Assembly (NCBI RefSeq): GCF_012932445.1
Contig: NZ_JAAIIJ010000002.1
Span: 62,001-126,000 of the forward strand
Direction of reading: 5' to 3'
Source: Bifidobacterium panos
Lineage (GTDB): Bacteria; Actinomycetota; Actinomycetes; Actinomycetales; Bifidobacteriaceae
Length of the DNA stretch: 64,000 bases
The position numbers were made by a program, and so were the translations under genes. Below are positions 52,923-62,713 of this stretch, in pieces. The notes beneath the pieces were generated by a model that ran no database searches, had not been told where the DNA came from, and worked only from the letters and a program-made list of their open reading frames with translations. Positions within the stretch are counted from its first letter, which is position 1, and every line of letters starts with the position of its first letter.

Positions 52923-54590
52923 GTGAGTCTTACCACTGTCACCATCATCAGTCCCGAAGCCGCCAATGGTCGCAATGTCGCCGCGCTTGGCGTTGTCAAC
53001 GCCCTTGCTGGCGTCAAGAAAACGGGCGTGTTCCGCCCCGCGGTATGCAAGAAGGAAACCTTCACCGACACATTGCTGACGGCCAGCAACGCCGGGCAAA
53101 GCCGCGAACAGGCCGTGGGCGTGTGCCCGAAATGCGCGCGGGCGGACAAGGAAGGCTCGCGGGCCGATATCGTGGCCGCCTACGAGACCACCGTGGGCAA
53201 TATCGCCCCCGAAGCGATGGTGATTGTCGGAACCGACCGTTCCAATGTGAATGACCCCGAGCTCTTCGGCTTCAACGCCGATGTGGCTGCGGACCTCAAG
53301 TCCCCCGTGTTCCTTGCCGTATGCACCATCAACCGCACCCCCGAACAGGTGAAGGCCACCGTCGACGCCTGCACCGCCGCCGTCGAAAAAGCCGGCACCG
53401 CCGTGCTGGGCGTATTCGTGACGGGTGCCGAAGAGGGCCAGGCAGCCGGCATCAAAGAAGCTCTTGCCGGCGATGTGCCGGTATGGGTGCTGCCCAAGGT
53501 GGATTTCGAAGAGGAAGGCGCCGCGGACAAAGCCGCCAAGGTATTCGCCGAGAATGCTCCCGCAGATGAGGTGCTCGCCGCGCTGGACGCGCCGTTCACC
53601 GCCCCCCTCACCCCCTATGCGTTCCAATACAGCCTGCTGGGCAAAGCCAAGGCGAACAAGAAGACCATCGTACTGCCCGAAGGCGAGGAAGATCGCATCA
53701 TCAAGGCTGCCGATTACCTGCTTGAGCGCGACATCGTGAATCTGATCATCGTGGGAGACAAGAACGCCATTCTCGCCCACGGCGGCGAATTGGGCTTGAA
53801 GTCGCTCGATAAGGCCGAATTCCAGGCCATGGACGACGAAGCGGTGCTTGGGCCGATGGTCACCAAACTGTGCGAACTGCGTGCCAAGAAGGGCATGACC
53901 GAGGAACAGGCCCGTCAGCAGCTCAAGGATCCGAGCTACTTCGGCACCATGCTTGTGGTGCTCGGCAAGGCCGACGGCTTGGTGTCCGGCTCCGTCAACT
54001 CCACTGCCAACACCGTGCGTCCCGCTTTGCAGGTCATCAAGACCAAGCCGGGCGCTTCGCTGGTCTCCGGCGCATTCCTCATGTGCTTCAAGGATCATGT
54101 GGCCGTGTTCGCCGATTGCGCCATCAACCTGAACCCGAACGCCGAGCAGCTGGCCGACATCGCCATCCAGTCCGCTGAAACCGCCGCCGCATTCGGCATC
54201 GAGCCGAAGGTCGGCATGCTCTCCTACTCCACGCTCGGTTCCGGCAAAGGGCCGGATGTGGATGTGGTCGAAGAGGCCACCCGCATCGTCAAGGAGAAGG
54301 CCCCCGATCTGGCCGTCGTCGGTTCCATCCAGTTCGACGCCGCATGGTCGCCCACCGTGGCAGCCGCCAAAGCGAAGGGCAACGATGTCGCCGGGCATGT
54401 CAACGTGTTCGTGTTCCCGGACTTGTGCGCCGGCAATATCGGGTACAAGGCCGTGCAACGTTCTTCCGGGGCGCTCGCCGTCGGCCCGGTGTTGCAGGGG
54501 CTGAACAGGCCGGTGAACGATTTGTCCCGAGGCGCCCTCGTGCAGGACATCATCAACACCGTGGCCCTCACCGCCATCGAAGCTCAATAG
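52923..54590 (+). CDS. pta: phosphate acetyltransferase
   Basis: Interconverts acetyl-CoA and acetyl phosphate. 555 residues from GTG 52923 with TAGGAGA upstream. The long form has an N-terminal DRTGG/P-loop-like domain (MSLTTVTIISPEAANGRNVAALGVVNAL...) and the catalytic C-terminal domain from about residue 235: KTIVLPEGEEDRIIKAADYLLERDIVNLIIVGD, VSGSVNSTANTVRPALQVIKTKPG, CAINLNPNAEQLADIAIQSAETAAAFG. It precedes ackA by 86 bp. Provides acetyl-CoA from the acetyl phosphate made by Xfp. Confidence 0.96.
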   Translation: MSLTTVTIISPEAANGRNVAALGVVNALAGVKKTGVFRPAVCKKETFTDTLLTASNAGQSREQAVGVCPKCARADKEGSRADIVAAYETTVGNIAPEAMVIVGTDRSNVNDPELFGFNADVAADLKSPVFLAVCTINRTPEQVKATVDACTAAVEKAGTAVLGVFVTGAEEGQAAGIKEALAGDVPVWVLPKVDFEEEGAADKAAKVFAENAPADEVLAALDAPFTAPLTPYAFQYSLLGKAKANKKTIVLPEGEEDRIIKAADYLLERDIVNLIIVGDKNAILAHGGELGLKSLDKAEFQAMDDEAVLGPMVTKLCELRAKKGMTEEQARQQLKDPSYFGTMLVVLGKADGLVSGSVNSTANTVRPALQVIKTKPGASLVSGAFLMCFKDHVAVFADCAINLNPNAEQLADIAIQSAETAAAFGIEPKVGMLSYSTLGSGKGPDVDVVEEATRIVKEKAPDLAVVGSIQFDAAWSPTVAAAKAKGNDVAGHVNVFVFPDLCAGNIGYKAVQRSSGALAVGPVLQGLNRPVNDLSRGALVQDIINTVALTAIEAQ

Positions 54591-54676
54591 TTTTGTAGCA
54601 AGCACAGAGTAGTCTAAACAACCGTAATCCGTGTATAAAAACGGAAGAAAACAGTACAAAATGGAGGATGCCCACC

Positions 54677-55903
54677 ATGGCAAAAACCGTCCTTGTCATC
54701 AACTCCGGCTCCAGCTCGATCAAGTATCAGCTGGTCGATCTCGAATCCGGCGAAGGCCTCGCTTCCGGCCTCGTAGAGAAGATCGGCGAGCCTGTTGACG
54801 GCCACTACAAGCACGAATACAACGGCGAAAAGCACGAGCTCGAAGAACCGATTCACGATCACGAGCAGGGTTTGAAGCGCGTGCTCGGCTTCTTCGATGA
54901 GTTCGGCCCCAAGATTGACGAGGCTGGCATCGTTGCCGTCGGCCACCGCGTGGTGCAGGGTGGTTCCATCTTCCCGGACCCGGCTCTGGTCACCGACAAG
55001 ACCATCAACCAGGTCAAGGACTTGGCCGTGCTCGCCCCGTTGCACAACGGCCCTGAGGCCAAAGGCGCCGAGGTCATGCGCGCGCTGCTGCCGGACGTGC
55101 CGCAGGTGTTCGTGTTCGATTCCTCCTTCTTCTTCCAGTTGCCGAAGGCCGCCAGCACCTACGCGCTGAACAAGGAAATCGCCGACCAGTATCACATCCG
55201 CCGTTACGGCGCCCACGGCACCTCCCACGAGTTCATCTCCTCCGTGGTGCCGGATGTCATCGGCAAGCCGGCCGAGGGGCTGAAGCAGATTGTGCTGCAC
55301 GTGGGCAACGGCGCTTCCGCCTCGGCTGAAATCTCCGGCAAGCCGGTTGAGACCTCCATGGGCCTGACTCCGCTGGAAGGTCTGATGATGGGCGGCCGCA
55401 CCGGCGACATCGACCCGGCTGTGGTGTTCCATCTGATTCGCAACGCGCACATGAACGTGGACGAGCTTGACACCCTGTTCAACAAGCGTTCCGGCATGAT
55501 GGGCATGACCGGTTACGGCGATTTGCGTGAAGTGCATCGTCTCGTCGCCGAGGGCAACGAGGACGCCAAGCTGGCGCTCGAAGTCTATGTGCACCGCATC
55601 GTCGGCTATATCGGCAACTACACCGCCCAGATGGGCGGCGTGGATGTCATCACCTTCACCGCCGGTGTCGGTGAGAACGACGACATCGTGCGCAAGATGG
55701 TGTGTGACAAGCTCAGCGCGTTCGGTGTGAAGCTTGACGAGGAGAAGAACGCCACCCGCTCCAAGGAGCCGCGCATCATCTCCGCTCCGGATTCGGCCGT
55801 CACCGTCTGCGTGATCCCGACGAACGAGGAGCTGGCCATCGCCCGCAAGTCCGCCGCCATCGCGGACGCCGGCGAAGACACCTACGGCAACAAGGTCGCC
55901 TGA
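54677..55903 (+). CDS. ackA: acetate kinase
   Basis: Acetyl phosphate plus ADP to acetate plus ATP, the ATP-yielding end of the bifid shunt. 408 residues from ATG 54677 (MAKTVLVINSGSSSIKYQL); GGAGG is 9 bases upstream, whereas ATG 54668 abuts it. Motifs: VINSGSSSIKY, GHRVVQGG, RYGAHGTSHEFIS, LHVGNGAS, TGDIDPAV and FTAGVGENDDIVR. Strong codon bias. Ends the pta-ackA unit with a clear terminator. Confidence 0.97.
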   Translation: MAKTVLVINSGSSSIKYQLVDLESGEGLASGLVEKIGEPVDGHYKHEYNGEKHELEEPIHDHEQGLKRVLGFFDEFGPKIDEAGIVAVGHRVVQGGSIFPDPALVTDKTINQVKDLAVLAPLHNGPEAKGAEVMRALLPDVPQVFVFDSSFFFQLPKAASTYALNKEIADQYHIRRYGAHGTSHEFISSVVPDVIGKPAEGLKQIVLHVGNGASASAEISGKPVETSMGLTPLEGLMMGGRTGDIDPAVVFHLIRNAHMNVDELDTLFNKRSGMMGMTGYGDLREVHRLVAEGNEDAKLALEVYVHRIVGYIGNYTAQMGGVDVITFTAGVGENDDIVRKMVCDKLSAFGVKLDEEKNATRSKEPRIISAPDSAVTVCVIPTNEELAIARKSAAIADAGEDTYGNKVA

Positions 55904-55922
55904 GTCATCTCGGATATCAACG

Positions 55923-55957
55923 AAAGGCCGCTCCCGTGAGGGGAACGGCCTTTTTTC
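55923..55957 (+). terminator. ackA terminator
   Basis: Arms aaaggccg-ctccc and gggga-cggccttt, loop gtga, then TTTTTT. Confidence 0.9.
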
Positions 55958-55975
55958 ATATAAAATCTTAAAATT

Positions 55976-57301
55976 CTATGCCAGCATGCCCTGCCACATG
56001 GCGACGAAATCGGGAAGGGTTTTGCGCGTGGTTTCGACGTTACGCACGGTGATGCCGTCAATGCGCAAGCCCAGCATCGCAGCGAAAGTGGCCATGCGGT
56101 GGTCGGCATAGGTTTCCATCTCGGCGGCATGCAGTGTTTGCCTGCCGACTGGTTCAATGGCAATGCCGTCGTCCAACTCGCGCGCGATGCCGCCCACGCG
56201 AGTGATTTCGGCAACCAGTGCCTCAAGACGGTTCGTCTCGTGCCCGCGCAAGTGTCCGATGCCGATCATATTGGTCGGCGCGTCGGCGAATACCAGTATC
56301 GCCGCCAGCGAGGGAGCTATCTCCCCCGCCGCCGTCAAATCGAAATCGCCAAGCCCATGAATCACGCCGGTGCCAGTCACACTGCAATAGCGCACGCCGC
56401 CTCGCACCGGGAACGACACTTCGGCTCCCATACGCTCCAAATACCCCGGCAGCAACCCACCTGGCTGTGTGGTGTGTTCGGGCCAGTTCGGCACATGCAC
56501 GGTGCCGCCGGCGATAAGCGCAGCTCCGAGGAACGGGGCGGCATTCGACAAATCCGGTTCAACCGTCACTTGCTCCGGCAGTTGAAGCCCATGCGGGGCG
56601 ACGTTCCATACGCGAGCCGTCTCATCGGCATCAACAAACCCACCAGCCGCCTCGACATCCGCCACCGTCATGCGAATATGCGGCAGGCTGGGGGTCTTGG
56701 CTCCCGTATGGCTCAGTGTCATGCCGCCGGGCAGACGCGAACCAATCAACAGCAAACCGGAAACGAACTGGGATGACCCCGAGGCATCGATACGCACATC
56801 AACACACCCAGTCGGCAACTCATCAGGAGGAATGACGGTGAACGGCAACCGGCCGACCTCACCGTGATATTCAATGCGCGCACCGAGCTGTTCCAAACCA
56901 TCCAGCACCGGCTTCATCGGACGCGCATACGCCTGCTCGTCGCCATCGAAACGCACCGGACCGGCGGCGAACAACGCAAGCCCGGGCACAAAGCGCATCA
57001 CAGTCCCCGCCAACCCGCAGAACACCTCGGTGTCACCGTTGAACACGCCGGATTCAGGCGGTGTCACACGCACCGTGGTGGGCGTATCGGCATCAATCTC
57101 GCAGCGCACCCCAAGCGCGCCCAAAGCATCCATCATCAAATCAGTGTCACGAGAACGCAACAGACCGACCAGCCTCACCGGCCGCCCACCCAACGCCGCA
57201 AGCACCAGATAGCGATTCGACAACGACTTGCTGCCCGGAATCTCGACCGTGGCATCAAGCTCAGCCTCAGCCGCCGGAGCCGACCAAATGGTGACGCTCA
57301 T
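55976..57301 (-). CDS. aroA: 3-phosphoshikimate 1-carboxyvinyltransferase (EPSP synthase)
   Basis: Shikimate-pathway step joining PEP and shikimate 3-phosphate. 441 residues from ATG 57301. Family motifs: EIPGSKSLSNRYLVLAAL near residue 22, GLAGTVMRFVP, DASGSSQFVSGLLL, SLAAILVFAD, RLEALVAEI and ADHRMATFAAMLGLR. The first motif's SNRYL and the GTVMRF Arg are intact. The start is uncertain because the ribosome binding site is poor (a GTG at 57313 is possible). Overlaps or abuts the membrane protein gene upstream, suggesting cotranscription. Confidence 0.95.
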   Translation of the reverse strand: MSVTIWSAPAAEAELDATVEIPGSKSLSNRYLVLAALGGRPVRLVGLLRSRDTDLMMDALGALGVRCEIDADTPTTVRVTPPESGVFNGDTEVFCGLAGTVMRFVPGLALFAAGPVRFDGDEQAYARPMKPVLDGLEQLGARIEYHGEVGRLPFTVIPPDELPTGCVDVRIDASGSSQFVSGLLLIGSRLPGGMTLSHTGAKTPSLPHIRMTVADVEAAGGFVDADETARVWNVAPHGLQLPEQVTVEPDLSNAAPFLGAALIAGGTVHVPNWPEHTTQPGGLLPGYLERMGAEVSFPVRGGVRYCSVTGTGVIHGLGDFDLTAAGEIAPSLAAILVFADAPTNMIGIGHLRGHETNRLEALVAEITRVGGIARELDDGIAIEPVGRQTLHAAEMETYADHRMATFAAMLGLRIDGITVRNVETTRKTLPDFVAMWQGMLA

Positions 57302-57309
57302 AAAACAAC

Positions 57310-58239
57310 TCACTTCTTACTTGTGGAATCATATCCTTGCTCAAGAGCCGTCTTCAGACGATCAAACGGCTTGGCCGGGCTTGCATTGTCGAGGGTTTGC
57401 TGGAGCTTGTCAGAATAAAAATCACTGAACATGCCGGACGAAATGTCAAGGTCGACCAGTTGGGAAGACAATTGCGTCAACTGCTGGCCTTTCGCTGAAC
57501 CGGTGGAAATGCCGACGGGGCTGCCGATGTCCTTGAGCTGATTGAGGATGTCATTCGTCTGGTCAAGAGTGCTTGACAGCGTGGCGGCGAATTCGGTGAC
57601 GACCTTGGCCGGGGCCTCGGCGAGCTTGTCGACGCTGGCCCTGCATGACGAGACATACTGCTCGTATTCGCTCGTGTAATTCGAGTCGAACACAGTGCCG
57701 CTGGGGATGGCATCGCATGCCGTTTTCGTTTCGGACAGCGCCTTGGTGGATTGGGCAAGATTGTTCGCAAGTTCAATGAAGCGCTCGGCCTGACGCTCGT
57801 ACAGATCGTAGGCGGCATTCACTTCCTCATCCTTGTTCGTCACCCTGAGCTGGGCGAACGAATCGATGGATTGACGCAACTCGTCGGTGTGCTTCGCCAC
57901 ATCCGAAACCGCGGTGGAATCATACTGCGAGGATTGCGAAACCAAAAAAATCAACGACTGATCAAGCGATTCGGAAACGGCAGTATATCGCGTCTGCAAA
58001 TCCGAGGCTTGGGAAACGCCAGATGCGTAATCGGTGGCTCTCAATGAGCTGAACGGCTTGACCATGGCAATGACGACAACCAGCGCAATTGCCACGATGC
58101 AGGCAACGGCGCCACCCAACACGGCAGGCAACGGAGGGCGTTTGCGAGGCAGTTTCACAGGAGCCATCAAGTCCTGGAATCGGGGAACGTACAGCGCCTC
58201 TTCTACGGCCACGTTGCCTTTGTCCTGTTCGTCGGTCAT
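57310..58239 (-). CDS. single-pass membrane protein with helical extracellular part
   Basis: 309 residues from ATG 58239. About 40 cytoplasmic residues (MTDEQDKGNVAVEEALYVPRFQDLMAPVKLPRKRPPLP), one membrane helix VLGGAVACIVAIALVVVIAMV, then a predominantly helical, Ser/Thr/Gln-rich region with two Cys (ETKTACDAIPSG and YVSSCRASVDK) that may pair. No recognised domain; a cell-envelope role is likely. It ends 8 bp before the aroA start, so it is probably in one operon. Layout similar to the element protein at 28249-29253. Confidence 0.8.
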   Translation of the reverse strand: MTDEQDKGNVAVEEALYVPRFQDLMAPVKLPRKRPPLPAVLGGAVACIVAIALVVVIAMVKPFSSLRATDYASGVSQASDLQTRYTAVSESLDQSLIFLVSQSSQYDSTAVSDVAKHTDELRQSIDSFAQLRVTNKDEEVNAAYDLYERQAERFIELANNLAQSTKALSETKTACDAIPSGTVFDSNYTSEYEQYVSSCRASVDKLAEAPAKVVTEFAATLSSTLDQTNDILNQLKDIGSPVGISTGSAKGQQLTQLSSQLVDLDISSGMFSDFYSDKLQQTLDNASPAKPFDRLKTALEQGYDSTSKK

Positions 58240-58277
58240 ATACCGATTTCTCCCTATACTGTTAACGGCAATAACAG

Positions 58278-58351
58278 TCGGGCCGACAGGATTTGAACCT
58301 GCGACATCCTGCTCCCAAAGCAGGCGCGCTACCAAACTGCGCTACGGCCCG
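58278..58351 (-). tRNA. tRNA-Pro (TGG)
   Basis: 74 nt: acceptor CGGGCCG with CGGCCCG plus A. The anticodon stem CCTGC/GCAGG with loop TTTGGGA gives TGG. T-arm GGTTCAAATCC. Confidence 0.95.
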
Positions 58352-58425
58352 TTGCCTCGGCATGCCGGGGCACATCCAGCCATTGTACAATACAGCTTGA
58401 CGCAATCGATAAAAGGGGAGAGTTC

Positions 58426-59583
58426 ATGGGGCGCCATCAACGCGCCGAAACAGGCGGCTTGGTTTCGTTCATCCTGTGCGCGATTATCGGCGTGGGCGGC
58501 ATGGACGTCTATCTTCGCTACGCTCCCGCAATCTGGCAGCTGACGCAACGCCGCTTCATCGTGTGCTCCGGTCTTGTGGCGGCTTGCGCCGTGTTCTCTT
58601 TTCTGATCGGCTATATGAGCCATTCGCGCTCGTTGACGCTCAAGCGCGGCTGGTGGACGCCATTGCGCCGCGTGTTTGAATCCGTGGCGTTGTCCGTCGT
58701 CTATGCGGCCACCACTTTCCTATCGTCCTTCGCGCTGCTCAGCGCCATGAACCAGATAATGGGCGGCACGATTTTCGCGGGGTATATGTCGTCCGTCTGC
58801 GCCGGTTTCTGTGGCATCGTCGGTTACATGACGTTCGTGCAGGCGCGAATGATGAACGCGAAAACCCTTGCCTCACTGCTGCCGTTCTTCGTCATCTCCG
58901 GCGTGTGCACGGCTGGCCTGACCACCGACGATCCCTACTGGTATCACAACAATTTCTCCCAGTTGGGCGACCGCACCACCTTCGCCGCCACCATGTTCAA
59001 TTCCACACTCATGCTGGCCGGCGTGTGCGTCATCATCGTCAGTTACTTCGCCGTCTCCGAGCTGGTCACCACCGAGCGCTTGATGCGGTTGCGCCACGAC
59101 CACACGCGCGAGGATCCGAATCGCGGGTACGATATCGCGCACTTCATGGCGCGCATCATCGTGCTGACCGCCCTGCTGACCCTGTCCGGCTTGGCGTTCA
59201 TCGGCATCGGCGCGTTCCGCTACACGCCCCACTATCTGATGCACAACATCTGCGCGAAGGGACTGCCGTTCATCATGCTGGCGCTATTCCTGGCGCTCCC
59301 CTGGCTCGCCCCTCGCTTGAGCCGCGTCACGATGGTGATTTCCGATCTCGCGGCGCTGCTGTGCGCGGGCTTTTGGGTGAACATGATGCTGGGGCACAAT
59401 ACGCTCACCAATGTGGAGGCGCTGGCGGGCATGATGTTCCTCGGCTGGTTCATCGTGTTCTCACGGCAAATCGCCGCCATCGAAGCGGATCGCGTGGCGA
59501 CTCAGCTCGTCCAAGCGCAGGCACTGGGCAACGGCCATCAGCAGGAGCCGTTGCCCGAATCTCGCATTTCCTCGGATCGGTGA
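58426..59583 (+). CDS. polytopic membrane protein, function unknown
   Basis: 385 residues with about 9-10 predicted membrane helices (for example FILCAIIGVGGMDVYL, VCSGLVAACAVFSFLIGYM, IIVLTALLTLSGLAFIGIGAF, FIMLALFLALPWLAP). Mid-protein YWYHNNFSQLGDRTTFAATMFNSTLMLAGV resembles DUF998/Frag1-type proteins, but I cannot confirm the family. A short cytoplasmic Gln/Glu-rich tail follows. AAAGGGGAGAG precedes ATG 58426. It stands alone between tRNA-Pro and the convergent glgX. Confidence 0.8.
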   Translation: MGRHQRAETGGLVSFILCAIIGVGGMDVYLRYAPAIWQLTQRRFIVCSGLVAACAVFSFLIGYMSHSRSLTLKRGWWTPLRRVFESVALSVVYAATTFLSSFALLSAMNQIMGGTIFAGYMSSVCAGFCGIVGYMTFVQARMMNAKTLASLLPFFVISGVCTAGLTTDDPYWYHNNFSQLGDRTTFAATMFNSTLMLAGVCVIIVSYFAVSELVTTERLMRLRHDHTREDPNRGYDIAHFMARIIVLTALLTLSGLAFIGIGAFRYTPHYLMHNICAKGLPFIMLALFLALPWLAPRLSRVTMVISDLAALLCAGFWVNMMLGHNTLTNVEALAGMMFLGWFIVFSRQIAAIEADRVATQLVQAQALGNGHQQEPLPESRISSDR

Positions 59584-59590
59584 ATCGCCA

Positions 59591-61735
59591 TCAGACGGCC
59601 GTGTCGGGCTTGTCCGGCTTGTCGACGCTCATCAGCAGCATGAAGCTGCGCGACTGCGCGGTGACGGCAAAACCGGCCTCATAGTTGAGCACAGGCCCCT
59701 TGGGATTGTGCGTGTCCACCACCAGCTGCCACTTCTGGCTGTATCGTTCGTCGGGCAATGTGAACTGAATCGGCTCGTAGTGGGCGTTGAAAATCAGGAT
59801 GAAGTCGTTGTCCACCATCGGATTGCCGTAGAAGTCCACCTCGGGAATATCCGAACCGTTGAGATATACCATCATCGAGAAGGCGTGCGTGTTCTGCCAG
59901 TCCTCCATGTCCATGATGGAGCCGGTGTGATCAAACCATTCGACCTGCGGAATCATCTCGGAGTCGTCACCCGGCTCGCGCCCGGTGAAGAAGCGACGCC
60001 GATGCAGCACGGGGTGCTTCAGGCGCAGATGAACGAGCTTGGACACGAATTCCAGAAGACCCTCGCGCTCCTCGTCGAGATCCCAGTGCGTCCAGGAAAG
60101 CTCGTTGTCCTGACAGTAGGCGTTGTTGTTGCCCATCTGCGTGCGAGCCACCTCGTCGCCGCCGCAGATCATCGGGATGCCTTGGCTGATGAGCAGTGTG
60201 GAGAACAGGTTGCGCATCTGGCGTTGACGCAGCTCACTGACATCGCGAATGGTCGTGGGCCCTTCCACGCCGCAGTTCCACGAACGATTGTTGCTTTCGC
60301 CGTCGCGGTTGCCTTCGCCGTTGGCCTCGTTGTGCTTGTCGTTGTAGCTCACCAAATCGTTCATGGAGAAGCCGTCGTGCGCGGTGATGAAATTCACCGA
60401 AGCGACGGGGCGGCGTCCGTTGACCTGATACAGGTCGGAGCTGCCCATCAGACGCGAGGCGAATTCAGGCAGGGTCGAAGGCTGCGAGCGCCAGAAATCA
60501 CGCACGGTGTCGCGATACCGCCCATTCCATTCCGACCAGCTGGGCGGGAAGCCACCCACCTGATAGCCGCCGGAACCAAGATCCCACGGCTCGGCGATGA
60601 GCTTGACGCGGCTGATCACCGGATCCTGCTCGACGATGTCGAAGAAGGCGGAGAGCTTGTCCACCTCCTGGAACTGACGCGCCAGCGTGGCGGCCAAGTC
60701 GAACCTAAAGCCGTCCACATGCATCTCGGTGACCCAATATCGCAGCGAATCGGTGATGAGTTGCAGGGCGTGCGGCGAGCGCATGAGCAGCGAATTGCCG
60801 GTGCCGGTGGTGTCGAAATAATGGCGCTGGTCGTTGTCGACCAGACGGTAGTACGACCTGTTGTCGATGCCTTTGAAGCTCAAGGTGGGGCCAAGATTGT
60901 TACCTTCGGCGGTGTGGTTGTACACCACGTCGAGAATGACTTCCATGCCGGCCTGATGATAGGCCTTGACCATGGCCTTGAACTCGTTGACCTGCTGACC
61001 GCGTTCGCCGGAGCTAGAATAGGCGTTGTGCGGCGCGAAGAAGCCGATGGTGTTGTATCCCCAGTAGTTGCTCAGGCCCTTCTTCTGCAGGAAGGTGTCG
61101 TTGACGAACTGGTGGATGGGCATCAGCTCGATGGCGGTGACGCCGAGCTTTTTCAGGTATTCGATGACGGATGGGTAGGCCAGCCCCGAGTAAGTGCCGC
61201 GAATGTCCGGCGGCACGTCCTGGTTGAGGTTGGTCATGCCGCGCACATGCGCCTCGTAGATCACCGAATCGTGGTATGGAATGTTCGGGTGCTGATCGTT
61301 GCCCCAGTCGAAGTAGGGGTTGATGACCACGGATTTCATGGTGTGCGCGGCGGAGTCGAGGTCGTTGATGAGCGTAACGTCATCGGGTGACTTCAGGTCG
61401 TAGGAGAACAGGCTCGCGTCGTCGTCGATGTTGCCTTCGATGGCTTTGGCATACGGGTCGAGGAGCAGTTTGGCAGGGTTGCATCTCAGGCCCTGATTGG
61501 GGTCATATGGGCCGTACACGCGGTATCCATACCGTTGCCCCGGCTGGATGCCGGGCAGGTAGTTATGCCAGATGTAGGAGTTCTGCTCCGTCATCTCGAC
61601 GCGCGTCTCTTGGTCGTCTTCGTCGAACAGGCACAGTTCGACACGCTCGGCCACTTGGGAGAACAGGGCGAAATTGACGCCGGCACCGTCGTAGCTGGCA
61701 CCCAGCGGATAAGTGAATCCTGGTCGTATCTGCAT
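59591..61735 (-). CDS. glgX: glycogen debranching enzyme GlgX (GH13)
   Basis: Cleaves alpha-1,6 branches of glycogen or limit dextrins. 714 residues. The N-terminal CBM48 domain has RPGFTYPLGASYDGAGVNFALFSQVAERVELCLFD. The GH13 barrel has VILDVVYNHTAEGN, DGFRFDLAATLAR (nucleophile Asp), VKLIAEPWDLG (acid Glu) and INFITAHDGFSMNDLVSYNDKHNEANGEGNRDG, the GlgX/isoamylase signature. The C-terminal beta domain ends near residue 700. Convergent with the membrane protein gene; 12 bp separate it from the NIF3 gene stop upstream, likely one operon. Confidence 0.95.
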   Translation of the reverse strand: MQIRPGFTYPLGASYDGAGVNFALFSQVAERVELCLFDEDDQETRVEMTEQNSYIWHNYLPGIQPGQRYGYRVYGPYDPNQGLRCNPAKLLLDPYAKAIEGNIDDDASLFSYDLKSPDDVTLINDLDSAAHTMKSVVINPYFDWGNDQHPNIPYHDSVIYEAHVRGMTNLNQDVPPDIRGTYSGLAYPSVIEYLKKLGVTAIELMPIHQFVNDTFLQKKGLSNYWGYNTIGFFAPHNAYSSSGERGQQVNEFKAMVKAYHQAGMEVILDVVYNHTAEGNNLGPTLSFKGIDNRSYYRLVDNDQRHYFDTTGTGNSLLMRSPHALQLITDSLRYWVTEMHVDGFRFDLAATLARQFQEVDKLSAFFDIVEQDPVISRVKLIAEPWDLGSGGYQVGGFPPSWSEWNGRYRDTVRDFWRSQPSTLPEFASRLMGSSDLYQVNGRRPVASVNFITAHDGFSMNDLVSYNDKHNEANGEGNRDGESNNRSWNCGVEGPTTIRDVSELRQRQMRNLFSTLLISQGIPMICGGDEVARTQMGNNNAYCQDNELSWTHWDLDEEREGLLEFVSKLVHLRLKHPVLHRRRFFTGREPGDDSEMIPQVEWFDHTGSIMDMEDWQNTHAFSMMVYLNGSDIPEVDFYGNPMVDNDFILIFNAHYEPIQFTLPDERYSQKWQLVVDTHNPKGPVLNYEAGFAVTAQSRSFMLLMSVDKPDKPDTAV

Positions 61736-61747
61736 GATTACAGTATC

Positions 61748-62656
61748 TCACGCTTCTTCTGTGATCGAGCGCGCCCACGGGTCGGTACAGGTGCGCAGCC
61801 AGTTGACTTGGGGACGTTGGCCACCGGCGCGTTCCATTGCGTCCGGCACGTCTTGGATGGCGTAGTTGAACCACATGGATTCGATGGCCGCGTGCGGCGT
61901 GTTGATGAAACAGGGACGCACTTGGGCATCGCCGGAATCCCCCTGCCCGAGGGCGATGCCTTGGCCACGCAACGCGGCTTCGTAGCGAGCCTGTTCGATG
62001 GCGTCGGTGACGGGATGGTGGCGCAGGTCGCTGGTCACGTACACGTCCGCGCCGCTTGCCCGCGCCTCATCGAACAGCGAGTCGCCGGAACCGGGCAATA
62101 CCGCCACAATGCGAATAAGCGCGTCCGGGTTGCCGCACACCTGCACGCCGAGCGCCGTGTGCATGCCATATTCATTCACCTGATTGAACACATGCTGCGC
62201 GAACGCCTCCAGCGTCGTCGGTTCGGCAAGTCTGCCCACGCGCCCCAGCCCCACCGGGTGCTCGGCATCGTCAATCGGCACCAACGGGCGTTGATCGACA
62301 AGCCCGAGGAAATCGGCGGCCGCCTGCCCCACGCCGCGCCACGCGGCATCGGCGTTGGTATGTCCCACCCATAAGGCGCAGCCGGCACGGTTCAGCCGGT
62401 TCACCAACGCGCCCCGGAACCCAAGGCCGGAGACCTCGTGCACCGAGCGGAAAAACAGCGGGTGATGGACGATGAGCAAATCCGCTCCCCAATCAAGCGC
62501 CTCGTCAATGATGGCGCTGGTGGGATCGGCGGCGAAGGCGATGCGCGTGACGGATTGGGAAAGCTCGCCCACAATAAGCCCCGGCTCGTCCCAACTTTCC
62601 GCATAACGCAATGGATATAAGGCTTCCAGCACGTCAACTGTCTCTTTGAGATTCAT
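61748..62656 (-). CDS. NIF3/DUF34-family metal-binding protein
   Basis: 302 residues of the NIF3 (YbgI, DUF34) family, often labelled GTP cyclohydrolase I type 2 without firm proof. Metal-binding residues are visible: LLIVHHPLFF (His-His), GHTNADAAWRGVGQAAADFLGL (His and Asp), and late YVTSDLRHHPVTDA and SMWFNYAIQD in place of the usual HxxxE. It starts ATG 62656 and lies directly downstream of polA on the same strand. Confidence 0.88.
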   Translation of the reverse strand: MNLKETVDVLEALYPLRYAESWDEPGLIVGELSQSVTRIAFAADPTSAIIDEALDWGADLLIVHHPLFFRSVHEVSGLGFRGALVNRLNRAGCALWVGHTNADAAWRGVGQAAADFLGLVDQRPLVPIDDAEHPVGLGRVGRLAEPTTLEAFAQHVFNQVNEYGMHTALGVQVCGNPDALIRIVAVLPGSGDSLFDEARASGADVYVTSDLRHHPVTDAIEQARYEAALRGQGIALGQGDSGDAQVRPCFINTPHAAIESMWFNYAIQDVPDAMERAGGQRPQVNWLRTCTDPWARSITEEA

Positions 62657-62713
62657 ATAACCTTGTCCTTTCGAAAAATCACCACCCGAACCAGCAGATA
62701 GTCGCCGAGCCCA

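Noticed and set aside
52902-54683. 593-codon frame antisense to pta
   Set aside because: Same codon-bias shadow; low-complexity Gly/His composition, no ribosome binding site.
59708-61390. 560-codon frame antisense to glgX
   Set aside because: Shadow of glgX; Val/His-rich with no recognisable motif.
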